Shown: positions 31,151 through 42,900 of the stretch, one piece after another
Layout of the letters: each line of letters starts with the position of its first letter
Position numbering within the stretch: the first letter of the stretch is position 1
NCBI GenBank assembly: GCA_007922195.1
Contig: ML681964.1
Location: 9,261,504-9,325,503, forward strand
From: Podocnemis expansa
Lineage: Eukaryota; Chordata; Testudines; Podocnemididae
Direction: 5' to 3'
Length of the DNA: 64,000 nucleotides
The notes under the pieces: model-generated
The model's database searches: none
What the model saw: the letters and a program-made list of their open reading frames with translations, nothing else
What the model was told of the DNA's origin: nothing
Made by a program: the position numbers and the translations under genes

Positions 31151-32333
31151 ATGGAATTAAGACATAGAATTAAGAGTACATATCAATAATTTCTGTGACA
31201 TCATTTACTGTGAGTTATGTAATTATTCCAAAACAAAGTGCTATGAACCCAAGAAATTCAGGCTTAAGATATGGAAGTTAAGATTGTTATAGGTGCCCTA
31301 ACTCTTTCCTTTAGTGGAAAATATGCCACACTCACACAATTTATGAAAAAGGCATTTTAATGTTTGTGTTCCCAGATTAAATTAAAAAAGAATTATTGAG
31401 GAGTTTAAAATACATGATTTTTTAAAAAAATGAAATGTTAGGTATTTTGTGCACCCTCTCTCCCATCCCACCCCCATCTCTAACTTGGCTCTGTGGTAAT
31501 TACAACATTTCTGTGATGTGTTTGATTGTAAATTATCGATACGTATTGTCAGTCTTAACTCCATTTTAATATAGCTTTGTTTAAGAATGTCTTTGGTGGT
31601 TTTTTTTAAACTGATATTAATGGATAAAATTTTTAAACAAGAGACTCACAGAAAATCAAGCAGTAGCTTCAGATCATTAGAAATATCATACCAACCTTTA
31701 ATGTCTTATATCTTTTTAAAAAAATTATCCTGTATGATAAAATTAACTGGTAGACTCTGGCTGCTTTGTGCCACTCTGAAGCAACACAAAGCACACTGGC
31801 TAGTTAAATTGGGAATATAGATCTTTTTATTTTGTTTAGTTGTCTGGGTTTTTTTATTTGTTTTTCATTTTTTTTAACCAGAACCATGCAAAGCAGCCAA
31901 AGTGCAATTTCTCTCAATCTCCTGACTTCCAAATTCCCTTTGCCTCCTGCACCACCCATCATTCCCAGTCATTCCCCCCCCCAACCCACAGAGACCCTTG
32001 TTTCTGCTTACCTTTTCCAACCCCAAGATTTCCTTGCATGCATGTGTGAATGTTCCCTAGTTTCCCTTACTTTCTGCTTCTCTGGGAGCAGATCTGGCAA
32101 CATGAGTAGTTTTTAAAAAGAAATAGTAAGGATATTGGCTTATTTTTGTGGTTATATTTCATAAGTGAAAGTTTGTTAGCAGAGGCTGGCACATAAAGTT
32201 GTCTCCTTCTGAAAGACATTGATAGACTTGCTCTCTTTCTAAAATGGCTGCCACCCCTTGTTGTTCTTAGTGGTTGTGTCTACAATGCAGCTGGCCTGGC
32301 AGATGTAATTCCTAGCTCTGACTGACTCATAAG
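31151..32333. other. Intergenic, no recognised element
   Basis: AT-rich. The C-rich patch 31940-32010 produces overlapping Pro/Ser/Phe-rich open frames (31832-32116, 31840-32049) without features of a gene. Homopolymer T runs lie at 31600 and 31850-31880. Confidence 0.4.
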
Positions 32334-32492
32334 GCTATGTCCATACGATGTACTGTTATTTCGAAGCAACGGGTCCCGTTGTTTCGAAATAACGGCCATT
32401 ATTCCAAAACAGTAAAACCTAGCAGGAAATTGAAATAGCTGTTGTTTCAAAATGGTTGTTTCGAAACAACGGCGTTCGGACACGTTGTCACA
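32334..32492. mobile_element. MITE-like family B element, truncated right
   Basis: Starts 'GGCTATGTCCATACGATG' after TAA and contains 'GTTATTTCGAAGCAACGGG', 'CCCGTTGTTTCGAAATAACG' and 'TGTTTCGAAACAACGGCG', the same modules as at 58982-59408. It stops abruptly after 'GTTCGGACACGTTGTC'. Confidence 0.7.
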
Positions 32493-33836
32493 TAGATGCC
32501 TCTTGGAGCACCTGAGCAAGCAAAAAGTGCACATTTGCTGCTACCTCCTTTTTTGGATGGCAGTTTGCTCCTCTCTGTGACTGCAGTCCTAATCTATGGG
32601 TTAGTGGGGCATGGATGGCAGGGTCATGGCCCTGTTTTCCCCTTCCATTTTGAGACATCCTTCGGGAAACAACATGGAGAAAGCACCCACTAAACATTCT
32701 GTATGAAATCCTGACTAAATTGAAGTCAATAGCACTGGAGCCAGAATTACATCACCTGAGTGAAATTCTGCCTGGTCCTTATGCTGTTGATATGAGCTGG
32801 GAGAAAGGGTCCTTGTGTCTTCTCTGTGGCCTGTCTCCATAAGTACCAGCCAGGATCTAGTCCTAAAATTCAATTTTTTTTGTTTTTGTTTTGCTTCCAA
32901 CCTGAACTTTTGAGATGAAAGAAAGATGTAGTGATTATTTTGCCGTGTAAGAAACAAGTTAACTTACTAAATGCAAATATTCACAGAAGATATTCATTAT
33001 ATTGGTGTGAGAACTGAAAACTCTCAATTTTATGTTCAGTAGTACAGTCGCCCACTTTCAGACTTTTTCTTTCAATAAAATAGTCTTCATTTTTTCCTCG
33101 TACCAGTGGAATGGAATTAAACAATCTTCTTAGACTGTTTTCTAATAAGCACAAAATGAAGACAGATTAATCCTGTTTTAATCTTTTGCCAGTATGTTCT
33201 GAACTACAAAGTGAAGTTTTTCTTTTGAGTTTGTATTTGAAATGAACTTAAAGCAATGTTCACCTAACCCATTCATGTCTTCCAAAGCTTTAAAAAATTC
33301 ATCAACTTTTGAACAGGCCAGTAAATTCTACTTGCATTTACTTGCTTTGCATCAAAATATACCCACAGACTTCTTAAAAAGGAAATCACTGTATCACATA
33401 GCAGCCAATGAATTTTGGAGAGTTTCACAATCCTTCCATTTTTTTCTTTTTGTGAAAAGGCTTATGGAATACATATAAAATCCTTGTGCAAAAATCCTTC
33501 TTTTTTTGTTTGGTAATCAGGCCAGCATTTGTGGATTCAGTGATATAGTGCTAGGCTTCAGACTTGTTAGTCACGTTCAATGACTTTACAGTTCTCTTGA
33601 TTTATAACTACCTGATAGAAATGGGAAAAAAAATTCTCTTTTTCTCCATTGTTATAAGAACGCCTTTACCTGGTCCTCAGAATTGGTTCAACTACAAAAG
33701 AAGTCTACTTTGAAGTAAAATGTTTTATATCCTTAATATCCAAAGGGATCCTATCAAAAGGGATCTGTTAAAAAAATCACTCAGAAGCTGCGTGTACTGT
33801 AAACAATACTACTTACCCAGTGACTAAGTGGGCTAT
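32493..33836. other. Intergenic, no recognised element
   Basis: Short repeat-like text at 32705-32860 ('ATTGAAGTCAATAGCACTGG', 'GAGTGAAATTCTGCCTGGTC') belongs to the same vague class of old repeats as 28670-28830. No gene was recognised. Confidence 0.4.
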
Positions 33837-33845
33837 ATAAAAAAT

Positions 33846-34063
33846 ATAAAACAAACAAGGAATCTTGTGGCACTTAAAGACTAACTTGTTTATTTATTAC
33901 ATGAGCTTTCATGGGAGAAAATCCCACTTCATCAGGTGCTTTGATGAAGTGGGATTTTCTCCCACGGAAGCTCATGCAATAAATAAACATGTTGGTCTTT
34001 AAGTGCCACAGGACTCTTTGTTTGTTTTACTGAACTAGACTAACATGGCTGTCCCTTTGGAAC
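33846..34063. mobile_element. Complete fold-back SINE unit with 9-bp duplication
   Basis: Two inverted copies of the SINE tail, about 90 nt per arm with about eight mismatches, meet at a 7-nt loop (GGTGCTT) between CCCACTTCATCA and TGATGAAGTGGG. The right side continues into the usual 'GAACTAGACTAACATGGCT' end. ATAAAAAAT flanks it on both sides (33837-33845 and 34064-34072). The start base of the left arm matches the copies at 20716 and 29984. Confidence 0.85.
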
Positions 34064-34072
34064 ATAAAAAAT

Positions 34073-34955
34073 CTGAGCATCTTTCTGTATAACATTTAAC
34101 AGTCACAATATGTGGCAAAAGAAATGCCATTTTCTTAACTGATGCTTGGTACTTACCAAGTATCTATCAATCACAGAGATTATAAACATACAATACTCAG
34201 ACTCCATAGCTCAGACTTCTCTATTCAAAATAGCTGGAAATATAAATACTTTCTAAAAAAATGATGGGTTCAAAATCATCAAGCCAAATTCATTCACTTT
34301 CATTCCATTGGAAATGATTTGATACATTGTTACCTTACAGTGTTTTCTTGCAACAGCATGTCAGCTGAAATACAAAGCATATATACAGCTGCACTCCTTT
34401 CCCCCCAACACTTCTTTTTATCTCTGTCTTGCCATAAATATACTCTGAAGACTAACTTGTTTAATAATTTATCTGTTATATTTGGCTCTGTCAAGTATCT
34501 TGCTCTCCTCTTAAATTTTAAAGCAGATTGAATGGTCTGAAGTTACAGAATGGGAGGTAAAACAACTTGCATAGTGTTTCTGTCGATTAAAAAGAAATAC
34601 AAAGAATAGTAGCCTCTAATTCTGCAACATATTAAATGTGAAAAATAGGTGTTGAAGATCAGAATGCTGAAGAATAAAAAATAATGAAGTGCAGTGTTCC
34701 GGTTATAAAAAGTATTTTATCTACTTATTCTGAATTTATATCATAGTTTCCCAAACTTGTACAGTAGATGGACATATGTAGTAGGTCTATAGATTTTGGG
34801 TGAAATTGGGCAGTAATTTACATCCTGTGCAAACCTATTGGATCTGATTCCCCCCTCACACTAGATTTATGGTGGCGAAATTCCACTGGATTCAAAGCAG
34901 TTACTTCTGATTTCATAGTTTCATAGAGTATGGGACCATTTGAAACATTATATGG
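34073..34955. other. Intergenic, no recognised element
   Basis: AT-rich sequence with an old-repeat-like word at 34840-34910 ('GGATCTGATTCCCCCCTCAC'). No gene was recognised. Confidence 0.4.
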
Positions 34956-34958
34956 TTA

Positions 34959-35544
34959 AGTCTATACAGAGAATGTTAGTTCAAATTAACTTAGTTCAAA
35001 CTAATTAAATTGCACTAATAAAGGTTAATTTGAAGTAAGTTAATTCGAACTGACCCAGCCCCACTAGAAACCCAAATCAAACTAGTATGTCCGTGAACAG
35101 AACTTGCTAGCTCGACTTAGGAAAGGGGCACCATGGGAAGTGTGGCAACATGGCCCCCAAGAAGGGCTATTCCTAAGGCCATAACTAGGGCAGGTGGAAT
35201 GGGGCAAAGCCCTGGGTGCTAAATTTTAGAGGGTGCCAGAGAAACCCTACCTGGCCCTGAAGAGGAATTGGGAGCTGGGCTGGGGCTTGGGCTGGGGAGA
35301 GGCACTAGTAAATCCTGCCAGTTAGTTCAAACTAGGGACAAATGTAAACCAGGACTAACCCTTAGTTTGAACTAAGGGCAGTTAGTTTAAATTAACAAAG
35401 TAGACTAGTTTGAACTAACATTAGTTCAAACTAGTCAGCATTGTTAATTTAAGCTAATAAATTGGAAGTTAGTTTGCACTAACCTTGAACTTATTAGTTT
35501 GGATTAACAAATTTGAACTAACTTTTCCTAATGTAGACATAGCC
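34959..35544. mobile_element. MITE-like family A element with TTA duplication
   Basis: Terminal inverted repeats (left 'AGTCTATACAGAGAATGTTA', right 'TAATGTAGACATAGCC') are flanked by TTA on both sides (34956-34958 and 35545-35547). The body is alternating TTCGAACT/AGTTTGAACT palindromes. A GC-rich core at 35130-35300 shares 'AGAGGGTGCCA' with 940-960. A 3-bp TWA duplication suggests the PIF/Harbinger superfamily. Confidence 0.65.
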
Positions 35545-35699
35545 TTAATAACTAATCTTTACCATTTAAAAGCCCCTGCATTCTGATTTCAACTCTTTCT
35601 TCCTCAAATCCAAACAGAAGCAGAATCTTTCACGTAACTTCAACTCCACAGAAGAGTTAAAGGCTTAAGGAAAATATGTTTTTAAAAATGAGCATACTT

Positions 35700-35818
35700 T
35701 AGTAATTCAGGCTGGCCTGGCTAGTTCAAACTGAGGAAAGCCTGATGTAGACAGGTAAAAAGTTACTTTGAATTAAGCCTCCTTAATTCAAAATAGTCTG
35801 CCAATGTAGACATAGTCT
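35700..35818. mobile_element. MITE-like family A fragment
   Basis: 'CTAGTTCAAACTGAGGAAAG', 'CCTGATGTAGACAGG', 'AATTAAGCCTCCTTAATTCA' and 'CAATGTAGACATAGTC' repeat the right end of the element at 9427-9805 in the same order. Confidence 0.6.
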
Positions 35819-36044
35819 AGGTGACTGTTTTGCAGTTATAAAAGAGTTTGCAGGAGTGGAGACTAAACATTAATCAAAATCTCACAATAAAAATATTGAA
35901 AAAAAGTATTTCTTCAAAGAACAATGAGATTGAAAACACAATAAAATTGCTTACTAAATTTTGCTAATAAAGATATGTGTAAAGCACAAGAGTATTAGTC
36001 CTCTACATTTAATGTGGACTCCACAGTAAACATCACACCAGTTC

Positions 36045-37266
36045 AGCGTGGCTAATAGGGACACATGGAATAGTGTTTCAGTTAATCCAATGCAATCTGT
36101 ATGTCGTAGGGAGGGACAGTTACCTACTGACCGGGAGGTAGCTGGGTGCTGGCGCTCCCCCTACTGGCCTGAAGAGACCTTGTGTAAGAGCCTGGACTGG
36201 AACCAAAGTGATGGCCGGGGGAGTGGGAGGATTATATAAGGGACAGACCAGTTAGCCATGAGGGAAACAGAGAGGGAGATGGCTGCTGACGCTAGCAGAC
36301 CTCCCTTCCTGCGAGTCGGAGGGGCCTGACTGACAGCTAGATGCTTCTCCCTGTGAGAGCAAAGGGGAGGAACACCGGCCAGCTGTGCCCCTAGAGAGAA
36401 CTCCCCCAGGGAAAGACCTGGATGAGCTTCCCTCAGCAGAAAGCCTGGGGGAAGGGAATCAACCTGCCACTCATGAGGATTTAGATGAGCTTCCCTCTGC
36501 TGGTGAGGCCAGTGAGCCGGCTACCCTGGACCCCTGTGACCTGGAGGAACGCCCCCTGGTGGATGAAGGAGAATTACCTGTGTTGCCACCAGAAGATAGT
36601 GAGGGGTTGCCTGGAATGCCCTGGGGAACCTACCCGGAGGACCATGAGGATTGTATACCCCAGGTATCCTGGGAGGGAACGGGAAGGAAGGAGCCCAGGG
36701 TGGTTTGGTGAGTCAGTGTGTTTCAGCAGGAGCCCTGCTGATGTAGTGGCACCTTGTCCCTGCCACTGCTAGGGCTCTGGGCTGGAATGCAGTGGAGTGG
36801 GCTGGCCTGCGTTCCCCTTTCCTTCCCCATTGCTGTCCCAAACTATTGGTATTGTGTGCTTGCCTTACCCCTTGCCAGGGTTGAAGGCCCTGAACTATTG
36901 GTACTGTGTGCTTGTCTTATCGTGCTGGGGGATTGACGAGTTACCACTCCTGAACTCTGCCTCGCTCTAGCAGGGCTAGAAGATGCAGGATTTAAGGGGA
37001 GGTCAGGTTGGCCCCCGCTGGGGGCCTCGCTCTCCTCACTGGGTGGTGGGGCTACTGAGGTTGGCCCTGTAGTGATATGCTTGTAGAAGGTTGTGAATTT
37101 AGAGACGTTCCCTGGCATGGGCCAGTGTTGTGTAAATTGGGAAATGTGCCCCAGAGAAGATCTAACATGGCTGCCCCCAGGTACGCACCTGGATACCTGT
37201 CTGTATGATTAAAGTTCTATTCCTTACTTATTCAGTAGTATCATCTTTAATGAACCCTCAAGATCA
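36045..37266 (+). mobile_element. Candidate solo LTR or LTR-like promoter repeat
   Basis: About 1.2 kb of GC-rich DNA in an AT-rich setting. It has a TATA box in 'GGATTATATAAGGGACAG' (36226-36243) and a polyadenylation-like ATTAAA at about 37208. An internal tandem repeat ('ACTATTGGTA', spaced about 54 nt, at 36842 and 36896) is also present. Endogenous retroviral LTRs look like this. No flanking duplication or second LTR was found, so the class is not proven. A CpG-containing non-LTR promoter is the alternative. Confidence 0.4.
36385..36711 (+). other. Acidic Pro/Glu-rich open frame inside the LTR-like repeat
   Basis: 108 codons, strongly acidic, with the string DLDELPSA twice (about 27 residues apart) and ELPVLPPEDSEGLPGMPWGT. 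I do not recognise it. It lies about 145 nt downstream of the TATA box of the surrounding repeat, so it could be a leader-encoded peptide of the element, or chance. No domain, signal peptide or membrane segment is visible. Confidence 0.25.
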
Positions 37267-37584
37267 TTACAGGCCTATCTATACTATAGAAGATCAATTA
37301 AAAGCCTCAGTTTTGAATATGTTACACTAGTGTAAATCTGGAGGAATGTATTATTCAATCAAATGAAGCTATTTCCAATCTACATTTGGTATGACATTAG
37401 AATCTACCTCAATGTATACAGCTGTAGTCTATTTCATTGTGTAAAGTACTTTGATTTTTGTTGTAAGGAAAGAACAATGTAAGTACAAATTATCATCATT
37501 TTAATGTATATTCAAGTTACTGCTACATCTGTAGATTGTTTTACTCCAGAAATAGTATCATAGTTGTGTTGCATATATATGACT

Positions 37585-38310
37585 AGTAGAATCATAGAAA
37601 CTGGAAGGGACCATGAGAAGTCATCAAGTCCAGCCCCCTTAACTCATGGCAGGACCATGTACTCTGAAACTATCTCTGACAGGTGTTTGTCTAACCTGAT
37701 CTTAAAAATTTCCAATAATGCAGATTCCAACCTCACTAGGCAAATTATTCCAGTGGTCAATCACCCTGACAGTTAGTAAGATTTTCCTAATGTCCAGCCT
37801 AAACCTCCCTTGCTATAACTTAAACGCATTGCTTCTTGTCCTATCATCAGTGACTAAGGAGAAAAATTCTTCTGCCTCCTCCTTGTAACAACCTTTTAGA
37901 TACTTGAAAACTGTTATCATGTCCCCTCTCAGTCTTGTCTTTTTCAGAGTAAACAAACCCAGTTCTTTTAATCTTCCCTTGTAAGTCAAGTGTTCCAGAC
38001 CATTAATCATTCTTGTTGCTTTTCTCTGGGCTTTCCCCAATTTCTCCACATCTTTCCTGAAATGAGGCAACTGGAACTGGACACAATACTTCAACTGAGG
38101 CTTAAGCAGCATGGAACAGAGCAGAAAAACTACTACTTGTCTTCCTTACAATACTCCTGTTAAGACATTCCAGCATGGTGTTTGCTTTATTGATAGCAGT
38201 ATTACACAGCTGGCTTATATTTAGCTCGTGGTACACTTGGACATCCAAATTTCTTGAATTTAAACTTTTAAGAGGAAGTAATCTTTATTTTATTTGACTA
38301 AAATTCACTT
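37585..38310 (-). mobile_element. CR1 LINE 3' region, minus strand
   Basis: The + strand opens with 'AGAATCATAGAAACTGGAAG', the inverted CR1 terminus. Inside, the minus strand keeps a 99-codon open piece (37813-38112) with the post-RT CR1 signature: QLKYCVQFQLPHFRKDVEKL, LEHLTYKGRLKELGLFTLKK and DMITVFKYLKGCYKEEAEEF. This is the longest readable CR1 protein fragment in the window. The reverse transcriptase itself is missing (5' truncation). Confidence 0.85.
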
Positions 38311-38384
38311 CCCCAGGCAAAGAGCTAGTTCAAAATCTATATACCTCCAAGCCTGCAGAATAGGCCTTAAGTGGAACCTAAGTA

Positions 38385-38625
38385 ATGTGTAGAGCCATCA
38401 GTCCAACTAGGGGCTGGATCAAGACCCGGGGGAAGGGGCTAGGGCTCTCCACCCTTGTGCCCCCCCCATTGTCTCCTCCTATGTGCTGGGGGAAGTTCAA
38501 GGGCTCAAGGCCCTGGCTGGTGTTGCTGAAGAGTGGTGTTGGGGGTGGTGGTGGAGCTGCAATCTTTTAGATAGAAATAATCTGCATTATTTCGATTTAA
38601 AGACTGTGTGTGGACATACTCTGGT
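38385..38625. mobile_element. MITE-like fragment, right end with GC-rich core
   Basis: A GC-rich piece (38400-38560) leads into 'TAATCTGCATTATTTCGATT' and 'AAAGACTGTGTGTGGACATA', which resembles the right terminus of family B elements. The left end was not found. Confidence 0.4.
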
Positions 38626-39258
38626 TTTCTTCTCCCCCACTGCCTCATACTTTCTTCTGCTAGGCTGATATGACTCACACTACTTCTTATATATCACTTC
38701 CACTATGAGATCAAAAAGACCAAAATAAATAACTAGCTGAATAGACTAGTTATAGAAATGTGTATAAATCACTGTTCTGCCTTCTATTTCTAGGCAGAAA
38801 CTAGAAATACGGTATTAAATTAATTTCTTTAATTCCACTGGAAACTTTAGGTTTATCTACAATTTTCACTTTGGTGACTAGTAGTAGGGTTATGTGTAAA
38901 ATAGTGATCCATGAAGGTGGGAGAATAAGCTGCATTGTTTCAGCTTCTTTCCCCTGATGTCACAGACTGGGAGCTGCTTTCAGCACCCCTGAAAATCAGA
39001 CTATTTATTTTTTAGTGCCTAGATGTGAATTTAGATGCCTTATTTCAGGCCCCCAATCTGAAAATTTAATCAAGATTGTTTTCAGTCCTTAGCATCTAAA
39101 AGAAATCTCACAAATTTTGTGCTAGAAATCCTGATTTACAGTTGCAGCCCTTGCTATTTTAAGTAACTTAGCTAATTTTTGCTATGATGTAATTCTGTAT
39201 ATGCACAGTGCAATTATGCACATTATATTACACATACACAAGTTTAACATTACTAAGG

Positions 39259-39385
39259 TAATCTGATAAAGTGGGTTGTAGCCCATGAAAACTTATGCTC
39301 AAAAGAAATCTGTTAGTCTATAAAGTGCTACAAGACTCTCACTACTTTTGCTATACTCAGACTAACATGGCTACCCCTCTGGGAA
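39259..39385 (+). mobile_element. SINE tail (tRNA-derived, turtle type)
   Basis: 'CTGATAAAGTGGGTTGTAGC', 'CCATGAAAACTTATGCTCAA', 'TCTGTTAGTCTATAAAGTGC' and 'AGACTAACATGGCTACCCCT' form the SINE 3' domain. It is a single copy, not fold-back, and differs from the fold-back family in its centre. Confidence 0.75.
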
Positions 39386-39719
39386 ATTACTAAGGTTGCA
39401 AACTCAGGCATGCAACATTTAGGAAAGATTGCCTGTGCTATCTTAATTCAACCTCCTTATGCATACGTATCATGATGCTACCTTTAATTACGTGATCACG
39501 TACTATTTTTAACACAGGACCCTTGTCACATTCAATGCACTGAATGGATGGTGCTCTTAATGAGCAGCTGTTCAACATTTTGTTTGAACAACAGGGAGAA
39601 ATGTGTGGCTCATTCCTTATTTACTTGCATGCTAGTCAACCCCCTTGCTCTGAAGAGAGAATTATTAATATCCTTATGGGCTGTTCTACAGTATTCATGA
39701 CTACAGTATATAAGCATTT

Positions 39720-39940
39720 TGAAAATACGCATTTATTTTCACCACATCCTTGTGAGGTGTGGTGGATGGGATTACCCCCATTTTAAAAATGGGGAACTGA
39801 GGCAGAGCGATTAAGGACAAAATAGCTATTAATTCTGGGTGCTCAATTTGAAACACCTATGGCCTGATGTGCAAAGAACAGCTCCCATTGACTCCAGTGA
39901 GTGCTCAACACTTCTGCGAATCAGAGCCCAATGTCCCAAG
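39720..39940 (-). mobile_element. MIR-like SINE and adjoining old repeat
   Basis: 39765-39825 ('GGATTACCCCCATTTT', 'ATGGGGAACTGAGGCAGAG') is the inverted 3' part of MIR. 39835-39935 ('GGGTGCTCAATTTGAAACAC', 'GCTCCCATTGACTCCAGTGA') is another common sauropsid repeat. Both are diverged. Confidence 0.55.
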
Positions 39941-42900
39941 TCAGGCAACCAAGAAACAACGAACACACAATTAATGACCATGTGTGAGAAGTTTGCTTTA
40001 AGCAATTTGTTGAGCATTGCAGAGGCAGGAATAGAATGAAATTCTCCAGGGCAGCATTCAACTGTCTTAAGAAGTAGTCCATCTCTTGTTTTCTGAAGCT
40101 ACCTGCCTAATTCACTACATACTTTCCAACTTCTGCAACAAATGAAGCAGAGAATCCTACTAACAAGGGTCTAACTACACTATCCTAGTTCATTCCCAGA
40201 CCAAGTCCATTTGCACTGAATGAGCCAGGAAAAAATAACGCAATAATATGCAATCATGTAATTAATGTAATGTATGATCAGGCAAATTCGCAGAGAATTA
40301 AGATTGCACAAAACCCCCTCAATTCTGTCATTTCCTAACTTGTCAGTGCTTGACTATGCAAAGTTTATAATTTGGGGGGTGTTGTATTATGTATGGAATT
40401 ACATTGTGCATATACAAAATTGGATTGTGGCAAAAGTTAGCTTATAAACTTAAATCCTAATCTACATTACCCCTTGGTGTTTTAAAAGCATTAAACCTGT
40501 GCAGCCTGACTCCCAGATGCGCAAAGCTGCAATTTCAGGAAAATTATCTTTAGCTCTGGGCTAAGGATCCCCAATACAGATGAAATCTATCAGCAAAGCC
40601 CTTTAAAAAACCACCTTTCCTGAGCATCTGCAAACTTCATCCTTTCAGAGGCTTATTACACAGCCAAACTTGGGCAGATTTTCATGGCGCTGGTAAAAGA
40701 CACATCACTGTCAGAAAGTCCATCTTTTGCCAAGTTTCATGTCCCTGCACCAATGCATGGGTGATGTTGAGTTGTTCAAAGAAAAGGGTACTGTAATTAT
40801 TTTAAAAGGAGAAAACAAAATATTTTTTCCCCAACTTTCTTTCAGAAATGGTTGAATCATTTTGGCTCAGTCAGAGGTGGGGGTGTGTGGAAAGGCAAAG
40901 GAGAAACAGCTGGGTATAGACAATTGATATAGAGCTCTACAGTCCAAATGATTAATCTTTGGCTAAGTTATAGGCAACTGAAGGCAATGTCTTGTGTTGG
41001 GAAGCATTGTGTTACCAAACTGGACTATAATTAGCTTTATAGAATAAAGTTCTGCCTGTGAAATGATGAACAGTTAAGGGTGGTTGGTGCAACTGCCTTG
41101 AGCTAGTAAGCAGAAGTGCTTTCTATATGAAAAACTTGCAAACTTTGTAAATGGTATTATGTACCTGTATTCTGAAATAATGCAGTTATCAGAGTCCTAG
41201 GATCTCAGCCCTCTCATATATGCCTCTTTCTATTTTTTTTCATAAAAAGAATGGAAAACATCTCAATGATGTTGCTGTGTTGAGTGGACATTTAAACTCA
41301 CATAAGGCAAGGAATACTGGACTTTTCTTATTCCCATTCTAATTTACTCTCATCTCTGGCTCCCTTGTGCATATTCATTATGTATATTAGTACAGTCTGA
41401 CAGGGAATTGTGTTGGTATATTTACAGAATCTGATATTCTACTGCAGCCAATGACAGAATATTTGTACTTTGCCTCTCCTATGTGCCCAATATTATGTCG
41501 CAGTGCTCTGCAAATAATGGAAGACGCTATTTTCAATGTGTGTATTCTATTGGCTAAGGGCGTGGTATTAGAAGGAAAGGGAAGAGTGGCATCAGGATAG
41601 TGTGAGTAATTCCTGGAATACAAATTTTGATTTCAGTCTTAATATCCCATCTGTGAGACTTTTTGGACTGACCCATAGTTTCAGTTAAAATACTGCTATT
41701 TTTTCATTTGCATTGTCCCTTTGTATTTTTCTTTCTGAATTTACCAGTGCTGCTAGTAGATATTTAAAAGGTGTGGGTTTTTTTGTTTCATTTCAACAGT
41801 AGAGGGCATCCTAGCATTTCCACAACAGGCAAAAATATAAAATTCTAACAGTGAAACCACATATGACAGCCTTCACAGCAGTAACATACAGCACAGCAAG
41901 ATATCAAAACAGAAATAGTAGCTGTTAACTAAAGAAGAGAGTTTGCTTAACAATGCACTTTCCAAAATGAAGAACATCAGGTCATATATGCATATTTAAA
42001 CCATATTACAGAGAGGAGAAAATTCTGTGGCGGAGTCATAGTTCAAAGGGAAAGGAACCATACATTCTAAATACAGCTAAGCTAAAACTTTCTGTTTAGG
42101 TTATAGGTTGTTTTTTGGGGGGTAATGTCATTTACTAGCTTCGTATATTCATGTAATGTATAAAAAAAATCAAAATTCATTTACATTTTCTTACCTACTG
42201 AACAACATTGTTTTTTCACAATAGTTTTGGATAATTTGTTTCATACAGGAAAATATTGGTCCCTTAATAATTTAAGGTGATTTTAATTTTCTGGTCAAGT
42301 TAAATGAACATTTGACTCTGTTCCTGCAAATATGCATATGCTTATCTTTATGCAGGTGATGCACTGTGTACTGTATTTACTCATGTACAAAGGTAAACAC
42401 ATATATAATTGTTCGTAGGAGTAAGGTCTTAGTTCTCATCTCAAAGCTATTTAGGAAGTTTTTTGTCAATAACTTCATGTGACAAATAGAAGGAAACATT
42501 TATATTTGGTACAAATCCCTTCAAAAAGCATATCCGTGATTTGATATAAATAAATGGTTAATCCAGCAAGAAGAAAAAAAGCAAAATAAATGAATATAGC
42601 CCAATTTGGCCACAAAAATAATTGGCTGAATTTGATGTAGCACTGCAATTATATAGCTGTTATAAAAAGTTTTCCTAAAACCGTTTTTTCTATTTTAAAG
42701 TCACTCATGTCCTGGCTGTTAAGATGCAGTGCTTTCCAAACAATTAAAAGTCCAAAAATTCTGTTTTTAAATAGAAAGCATAAAATAAAATTAGTTTTAA
42801 TAAAAAGGAAGAACTGACTTTAAAAGACAAACAAGCTGTCCATATGTTCCCATTCATACTGCTGTTAAAAATTTTTACATTAAACATCCATTTATGCCAC

